Numbered from the stretch's first letter, positions 26,927 through 36,463 are shown. The stretch: 64,000 bases of DNA from Chitinophaga jiangningensis (GCF_900142605.1 NZ_FRBL01000012.1:62001-126000); one strand, 5' to 3'. A program made the numbers and translations. The notes: generated by a model from the letters alone, not told the origin.

Positions 26927-28345
26927 ATGGAAATTTTACACGTCAGCGCGGAATGTTATCCGGTAGCGAAGGTCGGAGGACTGGGGGATGTGGTAGGGGC
27001 CCTACCCAAATACCAGCAGGAACTCGGGCATATTGCCAAGGTAGTACTGCCGGCCTACAGGAATAAGTTTTTCGATACCCATGAGTTTGATGTGGTACAC
27101 CAGTCCGGTATGTGGTTAGGCCACCAGTGGTACCATTTTAATGTTTTAAAGGAGAGACATAATAGTCTCGAATTCGACCTTTATCTCGTAGACATTCCCG
27201 GGTTGCTCGACACACCGGGGGTGTATGGATACCCCAACGATACAGAACGTTTTCTGGCTTTCCAGATCGCGATACTCGACTGGATCAACGAATGGCATCA
27301 CCAGCCGGCAGTGATGCACTGCCATGATCATCATACGGCATTAATCCCCTTCCTGCTGAGTTATAGTTATAAATATAATCGCCTCAGCCAGATTCCTTCG
27401 GTGCTTACTATTCATAATGCACAGTACCAGGGCCAGTTTGGCTGGGATAAACTGTACCTGCTTCCGGGCTTTGACCTGTGGAAGGCGGGCCTGCTCGACT
27501 GGGGAGGATGCATCAATCCCCTGGCAGCCGGGATCAAATGTGCCTGGCGGGTGACCACCGTTTCTCCGGGTTATATGGAGGAGTTATATCAGAATGCCAA
27601 TGGCCTTGAAAGCCTGATCAGCAGCGAGCGGGCTAAAACCAGCGGCATCATCAACGGCATCGACACGATAGTATGGGACCCTGCAACAGATCCCCGCATA
27701 TCGAACAATTATACCCCTGAATTGATTCCTGAAGGAAAAGAAGTGAACAAACAGGATCTCTGTGAACGGTTCGGACTGGACTCGTCCCTGCCGTTGATAT
27801 CGTTCATTGGGCGACTGGTGGGCGACAAAGGCGCTGATCTTCTCCCTGAAATAATAGGAAGAAGCTTACACGAACTGCCGGGAGAAGTTAACTTCCTGGT
27901 ACTCGGCAGTGGCGATCCGCACATCGAATGGATGTTACAGGAAACGAGAAATTATGCCAGCTATGGATTTAATCTACATATCGGGTATGATGAGGCATTA
28001 TCGCACCTGATCTATGCCGGCAGCGACTTCCTGCTCATGCCTTCGCGGGTGGAGCCTTGCGGCCTAAACCAGCTGTATGCACTGCGTTATGGCACGATAC
28101 CTGTTGTGAGGAGTACCGGAGGTTTGAAGGACACGGTTACCGACTTCGGCGACGCCGGTGGTGTGGGTATCCGGTTTATTCAGCCCTCTGTATGGGATGC
28201 CTGCAGCTCCGTTAAAAGAGCCATAGAGTTGTATAAGGACAAACGCAGACTGCGCGATGTGCAGCTCTCCGGAATGCACCTGGACCACTCCTGGAACGCT
28301 TCTGCACAGCAGTACATAGATCTCTATCAAAGCATGCGCATCTGA
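26927..28345 (+). CDS. glgA: Glycogen synthase (GT5)
   Basis: 472 aa, typical length. It extends alpha-1,4-glucan using ADP-glucose. The substrate-binding loop KVGGLGDVVGALPK (15-28) sits at the N-terminus. The catalytic C-terminal region has SRVEPCGLNQLYALRYGT and STGGLKDTV, the GT5 E-x7-E area and ADP site. It is followed 27 bases later by glgC, which makes its donor, so the pathway is contained in this operon. No branching enzyme or phosphorylase is in the window. Confidence 0.93.
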   Translation: MEILHVSAECYPVAKVGGLGDVVGALPKYQQELGHIAKVVLPAYRNKFFDTHEFDVVHQSGMWLGHQWYHFNVLKERHNSLEFDLYLVDIPGLLDTPGVYGYPNDTERFLAFQIAILDWINEWHHQPAVMHCHDHHTALIPFLLSYSYKYNRLSQIPSVLTIHNAQYQGQFGWDKLYLLPGFDLWKAGLLDWGGCINPLAAGIKCAWRVTTVSPGYMEELYQNANGLESLISSERAKTSGIINGIDTIVWDPATDPRISNNYTPELIPEGKEVNKQDLCERFGLDSSLPLISFIGRLVGDKGADLLPEIIGRSLHELPGEVNFLVLGSGDPHIEWMLQETRNYASYGFNLHIGYDEALSHLIYAGSDFLLMPSRVEPCGLNQLYALRYGTIPVVRSTGGLKDTVTDFGDAGGVGIRFIQPSVWDACSSVKRAIELYKDKRRLRDVQLSGMHLDHSWNASAQQYIDLYQSMRI

Positions 28346-28372
28346 TTCAGAAAAATAACTCCCTTTATATAT

Positions 28373-29644
28373 ATGTCTAACGCCGTAATATCCATTATAT
28401 TAGGAGGTGGGGCCGGAACCCGCCTATACCCGCTTACTCGTCGCCGCTCCAAGCCGGCAGTACCTTTGGCCGGTAAATACCGCCTGGTCGATATCCCCAT
28501 TTCCAACTGCCTGAATGCCGGGTTAAACAGGATCTTTGTGCTTACCCAGTACAATTCCGCGTCGCTGAACAAGCATATCAAGAACACCTATCGTTTCAGC
28601 AATTTTGATAAGGCATTTGTAGATATCCTGGCGGCAGAACAAACCCCGGATAATCCTACCTGGTACCAGGGTACGGCGGATGCCGTAAGGCAATGCCTCC
28701 ACCATATGGAGAATTTTGAGTTCGAATATGTGCTCATCCTCTCCGGTGACCAGTTGTACCAAATGGACTTCAGCAAATTTATACAGCAGCATAAAGATAC
28801 CGGCGCTGATATTTCCATCGCTACCATTCCAGTGGCTGCAAAGGAAGCATCCGACTTCGGTATTCTCAAAACCAATGAGCAGGGCGCCATCGTATCGTTT
28901 ACTGAAAAGCCGCCGCAGGAGCAGCTGCCGCCATGGGCATCTGAAGTGAGCCCTGAAATGAAGGAGGCCGGCAGAGAGTACCTGGCCAGTATGGGGATCT
29001 ACGTTTTTTCCCGCCAGGTATTGTTTGATATGCTGATGGGTAACCCGGATCAGGCTGATTTTGGTAAACAGGTGATTCCTTTTGCCATCGCCTCCGGTTA
29101 CAAGGTGTTTAGTTATCAGTACGAGGGTTACTGGACAGATATCGGGAATATTCCTTCCTTCTTTGAGGCTAATATTGGTCTGACGGATGATATCCCGCTG
29201 TTTAACCTCTACGATGAGTCGCAAACCATCTTCTCCAGGGCAAGAATGTTGCCGCCGGCAAAAATTTCAGGTGCTATTGAAAGAACTATTGTGGCCGATG
29301 GTTGTATTATTCTGGCAAGCCGCCTGGAACGTTGTGTGATTGGTATACGTACCCGGATAGGAAAGGGCACGGTTGTCACAAACAGCTATATTATGGGCAG
29401 CGATTACTATCAAACCCTGGAAGACCTGAAAAAAGCGCAGGAGAAAGGACTTCCGCCCATCGGCATCGGTGAAGCGTGTGTAATCAACAATGCTATCATC
29501 GATAAAAACGTTAGTATAGGCAATAACGTTCGTATTAACGGAGGTAAACACCTCGCTGATGGCGACTTTGAAAAGTACACGGTAAAAGATGGTATCGTTG
29601 TTGTGAAAAAAGGCATGGTGCTAAACGACGGCTTTGAGATTTGA
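28373..29644 (+). CDS. glgC: Glucose-1-phosphate adenylyltransferase (ADP-glucose pyrophosphorylase)
   Basis: 423 aa. It makes ADP-glucose from ATP and glucose-1-phosphate. The nucleotidyltransferase signature LGGGAGTRLYPLTRRRSKPA (10-29) and PISNCLNAGL lie at the N-terminus; WYQGTADAVRQ and the GDQLYQMD metal site follow; a C-terminal left-handed beta-helix starts near 300. Allosteric control by metabolites is usual for the family. The GH130 gene starts 18 bases after its stop, in the same transcript. Confidence 0.94.
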   Translation: MSNAVISIILGGGAGTRLYPLTRRRSKPAVPLAGKYRLVDIPISNCLNAGLNRIFVLTQYNSASLNKHIKNTYRFSNFDKAFVDILAAEQTPDNPTWYQGTADAVRQCLHHMENFEFEYVLILSGDQLYQMDFSKFIQQHKDTGADISIATIPVAAKEASDFGILKTNEQGAIVSFTEKPPQEQLPPWASEVSPEMKEAGREYLASMGIYVFSRQVLFDMLMGNPDQADFGKQVIPFAIASGYKVFSYQYEGYWTDIGNIPSFFEANIGLTDDIPLFNLYDESQTIFSRARMLPPAKISGAIERTIVADGCIILASRLERCVIGIRTRIGKGTVVTNSYIMGSDYYQTLEDLKKAQEKGLPPIGIGEACVINNAIIDKNVSIGNNVRINGGKHLADGDFEKYTVKDGIVVVKKGMVLNDGFEI

Positions 29645-29662
29645 TGACCAAATGTGGTAAAC

Positions 29663-31132
29663 ATGCAATTGTCTATTGAGCGGAAAAACACGAAAATTTA
29701 TCCGGACCTTAAAAGGGTGGTAGCCAGGTTCTTCTTCAACGGTGAAGCAAGAGCCAAATCAATCATTCAAAAGGTGGTGGAAATGGATGATACGGAGGTT
29801 AACCTAACGATTATGCCTATACTGAGAGAGTTCTCCCGGAGGCATCGTAATATTACAAGGATCTTCGAACGGCATGCCGACAGGGTAAGTCACCTTTTTG
29901 AGGCATTGCAGATCAGTTACGAAGAACTCAGTTATCGTAAGAAACTGCTCATAGGCTCGTATTTTACCAATGAATATTCCATCGAATCTGCCGCTTTCTT
30001 TAATCCAAGTATCATTGAGGATATTGACCAGAGCGGCCTGGAAGAAGGTGAAAAGCGCATCATTATCAGTTTCAGGGCAGTAGGAGAAGGGCACGTTTCA
30101 TCAATAGCGTTCAGAAATGGCGTTATCAACAGGGACAATGAAATCTTCCTGGAATCCCCCGGCAATTATATAGATGAAGCGGAAGTAATCCGCAATGCCG
30201 TTTACCAGAAGCAATCGTTTTTCCAGAATGCGGTGTCCATCAAGTTGCCGGATTCGATTATGCAGGAGGTGCAAAACAGCCTGTCCGATAAGTTCGAGTA
30301 CCAGGCATTGAAGCGCACCATCCGGGATATGCAGCAGCGTTACCAGGTGGATCACCTGCTGAAGAAGGAGCTGGAACGTGTGCTGTGGCTGGCAGACAGC
30401 TATTATGAACTCAACTTTTCACTGGATACGGATATTTCCGACAGAATTATTTTTCCTTATTCAGATGCTGAGAGTCGCGGTATAGAAGATGCCCGTTTTG
30501 TGAAATATACTTCCGATGACGGGTCGGTCACTTACTACGCTACCTACACGGCGTACGACGGGATTACCATCCAGCCCAAACTGCTGCAAACCAAAGATTT
30601 TTATACTTTCAGAATTATGCCGTTATACGGGGAAGGGGCCCAGAACAAGAACCTGGCGCTCTTCCCCCGTAAGATCGGTGGCAAGTATGTGATGATCTCC
30701 CGCATTGATGGCATCAACGGGTATATCATGTATTCAGATAAAATTAATATCTGGGAGAATCCACAGATACTTCAAACGCCGAAGTACCCATGGGAGTTTG
30801 TACAGGTGGGTAACTGCGGTTCGCCCATTGAAACATCGGAGGGATGGCTGGTGATTACCCATGGTGTGGGGCCTATGCGTACCTACTGCATAGGGGCCAG
30901 TTTGCTGGACCTCAACGATCCCCGTATAGAAATAGGCCGCCTGCGGGAGCCGCTGCTGGTGCCCAAAAAAGACGAACGCGAAGGCTATGTGCCTAATGTG
31001 CTCTATAGTTGCGGGTCTATTATTCACAACAATGAACTGATCATTCCATATGGTTTATCTGACTATGCGTCGGGTTTTGCCAGCGTAAACCTCGACAAGT
31101 TGCTGTCCACCATTAAAGCCGATGGCGTTTAA
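29663..31132 (+). CDS. GH130-family glycosidase/phosphorylase
   Basis: 489 aa. An N-terminal helical extension of roughly 180 residues precedes a five-bladed beta-propeller. The propeller shows the GH130 signature SRGIEDARFVKY (E275, D276, R278), then YATYTAYDG, KNLALFPRKIGGKY and the late YSCGSIIHNNELIIPYG. GH130 enzymes phosphorolyse or hydrolyse beta-mannosides. ATG 29663 was preferred to an upstream GTG (29654). It is cotranscribed with glycogen synthesis genes, an unexpected partner for a beta-mannoside enzyme. The real substrate is uncertain. It lacks a signal peptide, so it is cytosolic. Confidence 0.85.
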   Translation: MQLSIERKNTKIYPDLKRVVARFFFNGEARAKSIIQKVVEMDDTEVNLTIMPILREFSRRHRNITRIFERHADRVSHLFEALQISYEELSYRKKLLIGSYFTNEYSIESAAFFNPSIIEDIDQSGLEEGEKRIIISFRAVGEGHVSSIAFRNGVINRDNEIFLESPGNYIDEAEVIRNAVYQKQSFFQNAVSIKLPDSIMQEVQNSLSDKFEYQALKRTIRDMQQRYQVDHLLKKELERVLWLADSYYELNFSLDTDISDRIIFPYSDAESRGIEDARFVKYTSDDGSVTYYATYTAYDGITIQPKLLQTKDFYTFRIMPLYGEGAQNKNLALFPRKIGGKYVMISRIDGINGYIMYSDKINIWENPQILQTPKYPWEFVQVGNCGSPIETSEGWLVITHGVGPMRTYCIGASLLDLNDPRIEIGRLREPLLVPKKDEREGYVPNVLYSCGSIIHNNELIIPYGLSDYASGFASVNLDKLLSTIKADGV

Positions 31133-31241
31133 TCTCTCCCGATAACAAAAATTTATTTTTTCCATTTGTCAGGATATCCACAAGTTATTCCTGCAAATCT
31201 GCCGTTCCTTAATTACCTGGTGCTGGTAATGAAAAACTATT

Positions 31242-31249
31242 TAACTTCG
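31242..31249 (+). promoter_or_regulatory. Possible -7 box (TAACTTCG) upstream of bshC
   Basis: It matches TAnnTTyG, with GTG where TTG is expected 19 bases upstream. It predicts a leader of about 75 bases. The rest of 31133-31328 is AT-rich with nothing else recognisable. Confidence 0.3.
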
Positions 31250-31328
31250 TACATTCAAATTTTTCGATGTATTGGTTTCATTGAGCTCCACCACATCTGT
31301 AATTCATCATGCGTAATTATTGATAGAT

Positions 31329-32915
31329 ATGCTCGAGTATATTCCTTATGGGGAAACAGGTTATTTTAACCAGCTGGTAACAGATTTTTTGGCAGAAGAT
31401 CCACAGATAAGGCCTTTTTACAAATATTCACCCGTCAGACCGGATTTTGCAGCAGCGATAGAAGCCCGTAAGGCATTTGCTACTCCACGAAAGGAGTTGG
31501 TAGCAGCGCTGGAAGCACAGTATGCTACTTTAGCCCCCGAGCCTGCCGTGCAGCAGCATATCAGCAGTTTGCTCAGCCCTGATACCTTTACCGTCTGTAC
31601 CGCCCATCAGCCCAATATTTTTACCGGTTACCTGTATTTTGCCTACAAAATCCTGCAAACGATAAAGCTGGCAGGAGAGCTGAAGCAACAGTATCCGCAA
31701 TATAATTTTGTGCCCGTATATTATATGGGTAGTGAAGATGCTGACCTGGAAGAATTGGGCAGTATTTACCTGGAAGGTAAAACACTTACCTGGAATACGC
31801 AGCAGCAGGGGCCTGTAGGCCGTATGGCGCCGGAAGGACTGGAACTGGTGATCAGCCAGATCCAGGACAGCATCGGCTTTTTGCCACACGGAGCTGAGCT
31901 GCTGGACATCCTACGCAAAGCCTACCTGGAGCATGGTAATATCCAGGAAGCTACGCTTTACCTGGTGCATACCCTGTTTGGCCGTTTTGGTTTAGTAACG
32001 GTAGTACCGGACAGCGCTGCGCTGAAGCGTTTATACATTCCCGTTATAAAGGATGAACTGTTGCATCAGCGGTCGCATGACCTCGTGGCAGACACGCTTT
32101 CGAAGATCGGGAATCACTATAAAATACAGGCGAATCCCCGTGATATTAACCTGTTTTACCTTGAAACCGGTATGCGGGAGCGCATTGTACGGGAGGGAGA
32201 TCTGTGGAAAGTACTGCATACCAAAAAGAGTTTCGATCAGGCGCAACTGGAAGCAGAGCTGGAAGCGCATCCGGAGCGGTTTAGCCCGAATGTGATTTTA
32301 CGGGGTATGTTCCAGGAAACGATTTTGCCTAACATTGCCTTTATTGGCGGCGGCGGTGAAATTGCCTACTGGCTGGAGTTGCAGCAGTTGTTTGCACATT
32401 ATGGCGTTCCTTACCCCGTGTTACTGTTGCGTAATTCCCTTTTGCTGGTGGATGAGCAGAGTAATACCCGTTTGCAGAAGCTGGAATTGCCGGTGCGGAC
32501 CTTGTTTCAGCGTACGGATGATATCATCAACAGTTTTGTGCAGCGGCATACCGATGCTGCGCTGGTGTTGAAAGATGAATATGCAGCAATGGAACGGCTG
32601 TTCGATATTTTGGAGGAGAAGGCGAAGAGCATTGATATTACGCTGGTGGCTTCTGCGAATTCCGAAAGGAAGAAGGCGATGAAGTCCATTAGTAAATTGG
32701 AACACAAGTTTCTGCGTGCGGAGAAAAAGAAGTTCGCGTGGCAAACGGATCAGATCAGAACTATCAGAGCGCGGTTATTCCCGGCGGGCTCGTTACAGGA
32801 AAGAAAGGAAAACTTTATTCCATGGTTTGCGATGGAGGGACCTGCATTTTTTGACAGGTTGCTGGAAGTGCAGACGCCGGTGACGGATCAGTTTACGATT
32901 GTGATAGCTGGGTAA
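31329..32915 (+). CDS. bshC: Putative cysteine ligase BshC (bacillithiol synthesis)
   Basis: 528 aa. It is thought to add cysteine to GlcN-malate, the last step to bacillithiol, a low-molecular-weight thiol of Firmicutes and many Bacteroidota. Landmarks: the Rossmann motif TAHQPNIFTGYLYFAYK, YMGSEDADLEEL, and LPNIAFIGGGGEIAYWLEL. A long coiled coil (about 395-490) precedes the C-terminus. ATG at 31329 is used; the frame opens three codons earlier at TTG. bshA and bshB are not in the window. A textbook terminator follows. Confidence 0.9.
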   Translation: MLEYIPYGETGYFNQLVTDFLAEDPQIRPFYKYSPVRPDFAAAIEARKAFATPRKELVAALEAQYATLAPEPAVQQHISSLLSPDTFTVCTAHQPNIFTGYLYFAYKILQTIKLAGELKQQYPQYNFVPVYYMGSEDADLEELGSIYLEGKTLTWNTQQQGPVGRMAPEGLELVISQIQDSIGFLPHGAELLDILRKAYLEHGNIQEATLYLVHTLFGRFGLVTVVPDSAALKRLYIPVIKDELLHQRSHDLVADTLSKIGNHYKIQANPRDINLFYLETGMRERIVREGDLWKVLHTKKSFDQAQLEAELEAHPERFSPNVILRGMFQETILPNIAFIGGGGEIAYWLELQQLFAHYGVPYPVLLLRNSLLLVDEQSNTRLQKLELPVRTLFQRTDDIINSFVQRHTDAALVLKDEYAAMERLFDILEEKAKSIDITLVASANSERKKAMKSISKLEHKFLRAEKKKFAWQTDQIRTIRARLFPAGSLQERKENFIPWFAMEGPAFFDRLLEVQTPVTDQFTIVIAG

Positions 32916-32935
32916 CAGCCTATAAATAAATAAAG

Positions 32936-32975
32936 GGCCGGAATTGCATTGGATGATGCAATTCCGGCCTTTTTG
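32936..32975 (+). terminator. Rho-independent terminator of bshC
   Basis: A 14-bp perfect stem 32936-32949/32956-32969 with a six-base loop is followed by a T-run (32970-32974). Confidence 0.85.
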
Positions 32976-33103
32976 TTTGCCGGTTTGTTTATCAAGAAAA
33001 GTTTGCATGTGAAAAAATGACTATTTTTTAAGGTTTCTTTCCAAAATGTTTAAAAATTGCATTTTTTTGCGACCTATAAATTCTATACCTAATTCTCTAC
33101 TAG

Positions 33104-33679
33104 ATGAAAAAATTATTTACGCTGTTAGTTATTTGTTTGCTGAGCAACTATGTTTTTGCTCAGGAATTCCGTCATGGTGTAGGTACGGGTTTCCTGGTAC
33201 AGGTGCCGGAGGGGGATGCGGGGGAGGTGCTTCCCACTTTGCTGTATTACCCACGGGTATGTTTCCCTATGTCTTCCGGGAAGACTTCTATTTCACTCGG
33301 TGTGCCGCTTACTTTTGGGATAGCCGCGTCATGGGGGGAGAGTGGTAACAGTGCTTCTTTTGCCTTCAATGCACCGGTTACGGCCGAATTCAACTTTGGC
33401 GCCGGCGCTATAAAAAACAGTGGCAGGCGATTTGGCTTTTTTGTAGGTGCCGGGTTTGGATATCATTACGCGACATACAGTGAGGATAGTGATTACTGGG
33501 GTGGAGAGGCATATGACTATAGTGAAAGTGCTGCTGGTGTGGGACCTGCTGCAGATGCAGGGGTGCGGTTCAAAGTAGGAAATCGTAATCGTAACATTGA
33601 GATACGTACTTCGTATATGCGCACCGTTTCTGACAATGTGTATGACGTATTTGGATTGAATTGCCTGTTTAATTTTTAA
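33104..33679 (+). CDS. Small secreted beta-barrel-like outer-membrane protein
   Basis: 191 aa. The signal peptide is about 1-20, ending YVFAQ. The mature part alternates glycine/aromatic-rich beta strands (for example FGFFVGAGFGYHYATYS) and ends in an aromatic FGLNCLFNF, as expected for an outer-membrane barrel terminating in Phe. It is probably an eight-stranded barrel, though no named family was recognised. It stands alone between terminator-bounded neighbours. Confidence 0.6.
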   Translation: MKKLFTLLVICLLSNYVFAQEFRHGVGTGFLVQVPEGDAGEVLPTLLYYPRVCFPMSSGKTSISLGVPLTFGIAASWGESGNSASFAFNAPVTAEFNFGAGAIKNSGRRFGFFVGAGFGYHYATYSEDSDYWGGEAYDYSESAAGVGPAADAGVRFKVGNRNRNIEIRTSYMRTVSDNVYDVFGLNCLFNF

Positions 33680-33768
33680 TTATCGTTGCCCGGATAGGTG
33701 ATTTCGCTTTCCGGGCAAACTTTTCTTAGTTGCATTCCCAAGGCACAATTCTTGTGGCAGATGCCGTT

Positions 33769-36261
33769 ATGCAACAACACTCAACCCCTGGCTTTGTGAA
33801 TGTACGAGGTGCACGTGAGCACAATCTCAAAAACGTTGACCTCATTATCCCCCGCGATGCATTAGTCGTATTTACTGGTATTTCCGGCTCCGGAAAATCC
33901 TCGCTTGCTTTCGGAACATTATATGCGGAGGCGCAGCGCCGTTATTTGGAATCGGTGTCGCCCTATGCCCGACGGCTATTTCACCAGATGCCGGTGCCGG
34001 AGGTGGATGAAATTGAAGGGTTGCCACCTGCAGTCGCCTTGCAACAGCAGCGTGGTACGCCTACCACCCGTTCTTCTGTAGGCAGTGTATCTACTTTAAG
34101 TAACCTGATGCGCATGCTTTTTTCGAGAGCGGGTGATTATCCGAAGGGGCAGGATATTATTCATGCCGAGGCTTTTTCTCCGAATACACCGGAGGGGGCT
34201 TGTCCTACCTGTCATGGTATGGGTCGGATTTACGATGCTACGGAGGAGTCGATGGTGCCCGATCCCAATCTGACTATCAGGGAGAGAGCGGTGGCCGCCT
34301 GGCCTACGGCCTGGCAGGGGCAGAATTACCGCGATATCCTTACTACGATGGGATATGACGTCGACAAGCCCTGGAAAGATTTACCACAAAAGTTACGTAA
34401 CTGGATATTGTTTACCGAAGAGCAGCCTACCGTTCCCGTGTATGCCAGTTTTACCCTGGAAGAGGTGAAGGATGCACTCAAACGTAAGATGGAGCCCAGT
34501 TATATGGGCACGTTCATGGGGGCACGCAAATATGTGATGCATACTTTTGCCAATACACAAAGCGCGATGATGAAAAAGCGTGTGCAGCAATATATGCTGA
34601 GCACACCTTGTCCGGAGTGCCACGGTAAAAGATTACGAAGGGAGTCGCTGTCCGTGAAGTTTGGAGGTATGGATATTGCGGAGATATCGGCCATCCCACT
34701 GAAACGCCTGTACGAAATGATGCAGGGAAAGATAAAAGCGGTACCGGATGAGCAGCATCCTGAAAAAGCGATGGTAATACAACGCATTGCGGTGGATCTG
34801 GTGGCGAGGTTGCAGGTGATGCTGGATCTTGGTTTAGGATATCTTTCGCTGGAAAGGAGCACGCCTACCTTATCACCGGGTGAGCTGCAGCGGTTGCGCC
34901 TTGCTACGCAGGTACGATCCAACCTGTTTGGGGTAGTGTATGTATTGGACGAACCTTCAGCCGGCTTGCATCCGGCAGATACGCAGTCGCTGCTGCGGGC
35001 ATTGGACCGCCTGAAAGCAGCGGGTAACTCGTTGTTTGTAGTGGAACACGACCTGGAAGTGATCCGGCATGCCGACTGGATCGTAGACGTAGGGCCACTT
35101 GCAGGAGAAAAGGGAGGAACGATTTTATATAGTGGAGCAACGGAAGGGTTGGAGCGCATAGCTGGTTCCATCACCGCCAAATACCTCTTTAATAAATTGC
35201 CGCCGGCCAGGCATGAGCCACGTACAGCCAGCCACTGGCTGCAGTTACAGGGGATAACAAGGAATAACCTACAGCAACTGGATGTCAGTTTTCCATTACA
35301 TTTATTTACCGCTGTTACCGGCGTGAGTGGTTCCGGAAAATCGAGTTTGGTGAGTCAGGCTTTGGTGGAGCTGGTAGCGGCGCACTTAGGAACTTCAGTG
35401 GCGGAGGAAGAGGAAGCACCGGACCTGGCGGAGGACAAGCCTGAAACGCTGGAGGGGCGTATTGTTGGTGGTATGGATCAGGTGAAGCGGATGCTGCTGG
35501 TGGATCAGAAGGCGATTGGCCGTACCCCCAGGTCCAACCTGGCTACCTATACCGGTTTGTTTGATCATGTACGAAAACTATTTGCTGCCACTAAAGCAGC
35601 GAAAGCCCGGAAATACGATGCTGGCCGATTTTCCTTTAATATGCCAAAAGGCCGGTGTGAAAACTGTAATGGCGAAGGCTTTGTAATGGTGGAACTGTTG
35701 TTTTTACCCAGTGTGTATGCCCCTTGTCCGGTATGCCATGGCAGCAGGTATAACGCCAAAACGCTGGAGATTAAATACAAAGAGAAAAATATAGCGGAGG
35801 TTTTGCAGATGACGGTTGACGAGGCGTATCATTTTTTTGAAGATGATTCAGCCGTGCATCACTCCCTGCATGTGCTGCGGGAGGTAGGTTTAGGTTACCT
35901 GCGGCTGGGACAGCCGGCCACGGAGTTATCGGGCGGGGAGGCGCAACGTATAAAGCTGGCAACTGAACTACAGCGTATGGGCAGAGGCAATACCCTTTAT
36001 ATCCTGGATGAACCAACTACGGGGCTGCATCCTGCGGATGTGGACAAGCTGATGGTGCAGTTGAATTTACTGGTAGATGCCGGTAACACGGTGATCGTGG
36101 TAGAGCATAATATGCGGGTGCTCGCCGGCAGTGATTGGGTGATTGATATTGGCCCTGGCGCCGGTGAGGAAGGCGGGAAGATTGTAGCGCAGGGGACGCC
36201 GGGGGAGGTGGCGAAGGTGAAGGAGAGTAAAACAGCGGCGTTTTTGGGAAGGTATTTGTAG
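33769..36261 (+). CDS. Class II UvrA-like ABC ATPase (UvrA2)
   Basis: 830 aa, about 110 residues shorter than housekeeping UvrA. Two ABC heads are present: Walker A GISGSGKSS at 37 and GVSGSGKSS at 518; signatures LSPGELQRLRLA and LSGGEAQRIKLA. Zinc-module cysteines: C145/C148, C281/C284, C630/C633, C653/C656. Between GDYPKGQ and the first CxxC, the UvrB-binding domain of class I UvrA is missing. Class II proteins are linked to tolerance of DNA-damaging compounds and sometimes act independently of UvrB. ATG 33769 is preferred to TTG 33730. It is monocistronic. Confidence 0.85.
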   Translation: MQQHSTPGFVNVRGAREHNLKNVDLIIPRDALVVFTGISGSGKSSLAFGTLYAEAQRRYLESVSPYARRLFHQMPVPEVDEIEGLPPAVALQQQRGTPTTRSSVGSVSTLSNLMRMLFSRAGDYPKGQDIIHAEAFSPNTPEGACPTCHGMGRIYDATEESMVPDPNLTIRERAVAAWPTAWQGQNYRDILTTMGYDVDKPWKDLPQKLRNWILFTEEQPTVPVYASFTLEEVKDALKRKMEPSYMGTFMGARKYVMHTFANTQSAMMKKRVQQYMLSTPCPECHGKRLRRESLSVKFGGMDIAEISAIPLKRLYEMMQGKIKAVPDEQHPEKAMVIQRIAVDLVARLQVMLDLGLGYLSLERSTPTLSPGELQRLRLATQVRSNLFGVVYVLDEPSAGLHPADTQSLLRALDRLKAAGNSLFVVEHDLEVIRHADWIVDVGPLAGEKGGTILYSGATEGLERIAGSITAKYLFNKLPPARHEPRTASHWLQLQGITRNNLQQLDVSFPLHLFTAVTGVSGSGKSSLVSQALVELVAAHLGTSVAEEEEAPDLAEDKPETLEGRIVGGMDQVKRMLLVDQKAIGRTPRSNLATYTGLFDHVRKLFAATKAAKARKYDAGRFSFNMPKGRCENCNGEGFVMVELLFLPSVYAPCPVCHGSRYNAKTLEIKYKEKNIAEVLQMTVDEAYHFFEDDSAVHHSLHVLREVGLGYLRLGQPATELSGGEAQRIKLATELQRMGRGNTLYILDEPTTGLHPADVDKLMVQLNLLVDAGNTVIVVEHNMRVLAGSDWVIDIGPGAGEEGGKIVAQGTPGEVAKVKESKTAAFLGRYL

Positions 36262-36371
36262 AAAAATTGTAGCTAATAATATTAGTATTCCTGGAATGAG
36301 AAAAAAAATATTAATACGAGAAATCTATTGTAGATACTGGTTTTTAGTGTAAAAATTTTCTGCTAATTTTT

Positions 36372-36401
36372 TTGGTAAAATTGAATTTTGTACTATCTTC
36401 G
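36372..36401 (+). promoter_or_regulatory. Strong Bacteroidota promoter in an intergenic region
   Basis: TTG at 36372-36374, exactly 19 bases, then TATCTTCG at 36394-36401. It is the best two-box match I found in the window. Predicted transcription start is near 36405. Confidence 0.55.
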
Positions 36402-36404
36402 AAT

Positions 36405-36463
36405 TGCTTCATTAGAACATTTATTACTCCGCCTGGAATGTCGGCTAACTTCCAGGCTTTTTT
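36405..36463 (+). ncRNA. Candidate small RNA of about 59 nt
   Basis: It is bounded by the promoter above and an intrinsic terminator (36431-36438/36450-36457 plus six T). No ORF of note lies inside. It could alternatively be a leader attenuator for the downstream small ORFs, or the hairpin may simply end the UvrA2 transcript. No known RNA family was recognised. Confidence 0.4.
36431..36463 (+). terminator. Intrinsic terminator
   Basis: An 8-bp perfect stem, 11-base loop and six T residues (36458-36463). It lies 170 bases after the UvrA2 stop and 30 bases after a predicted promoter. Confidence 0.75.

Noticed and set aside
31174..31182. DnaA box and possible replication origin upstream of bshC
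   Set aside because: Only one near match (ATATCCACA), no cluster, no dnaA/dnaN nearby; a chance match is likely.
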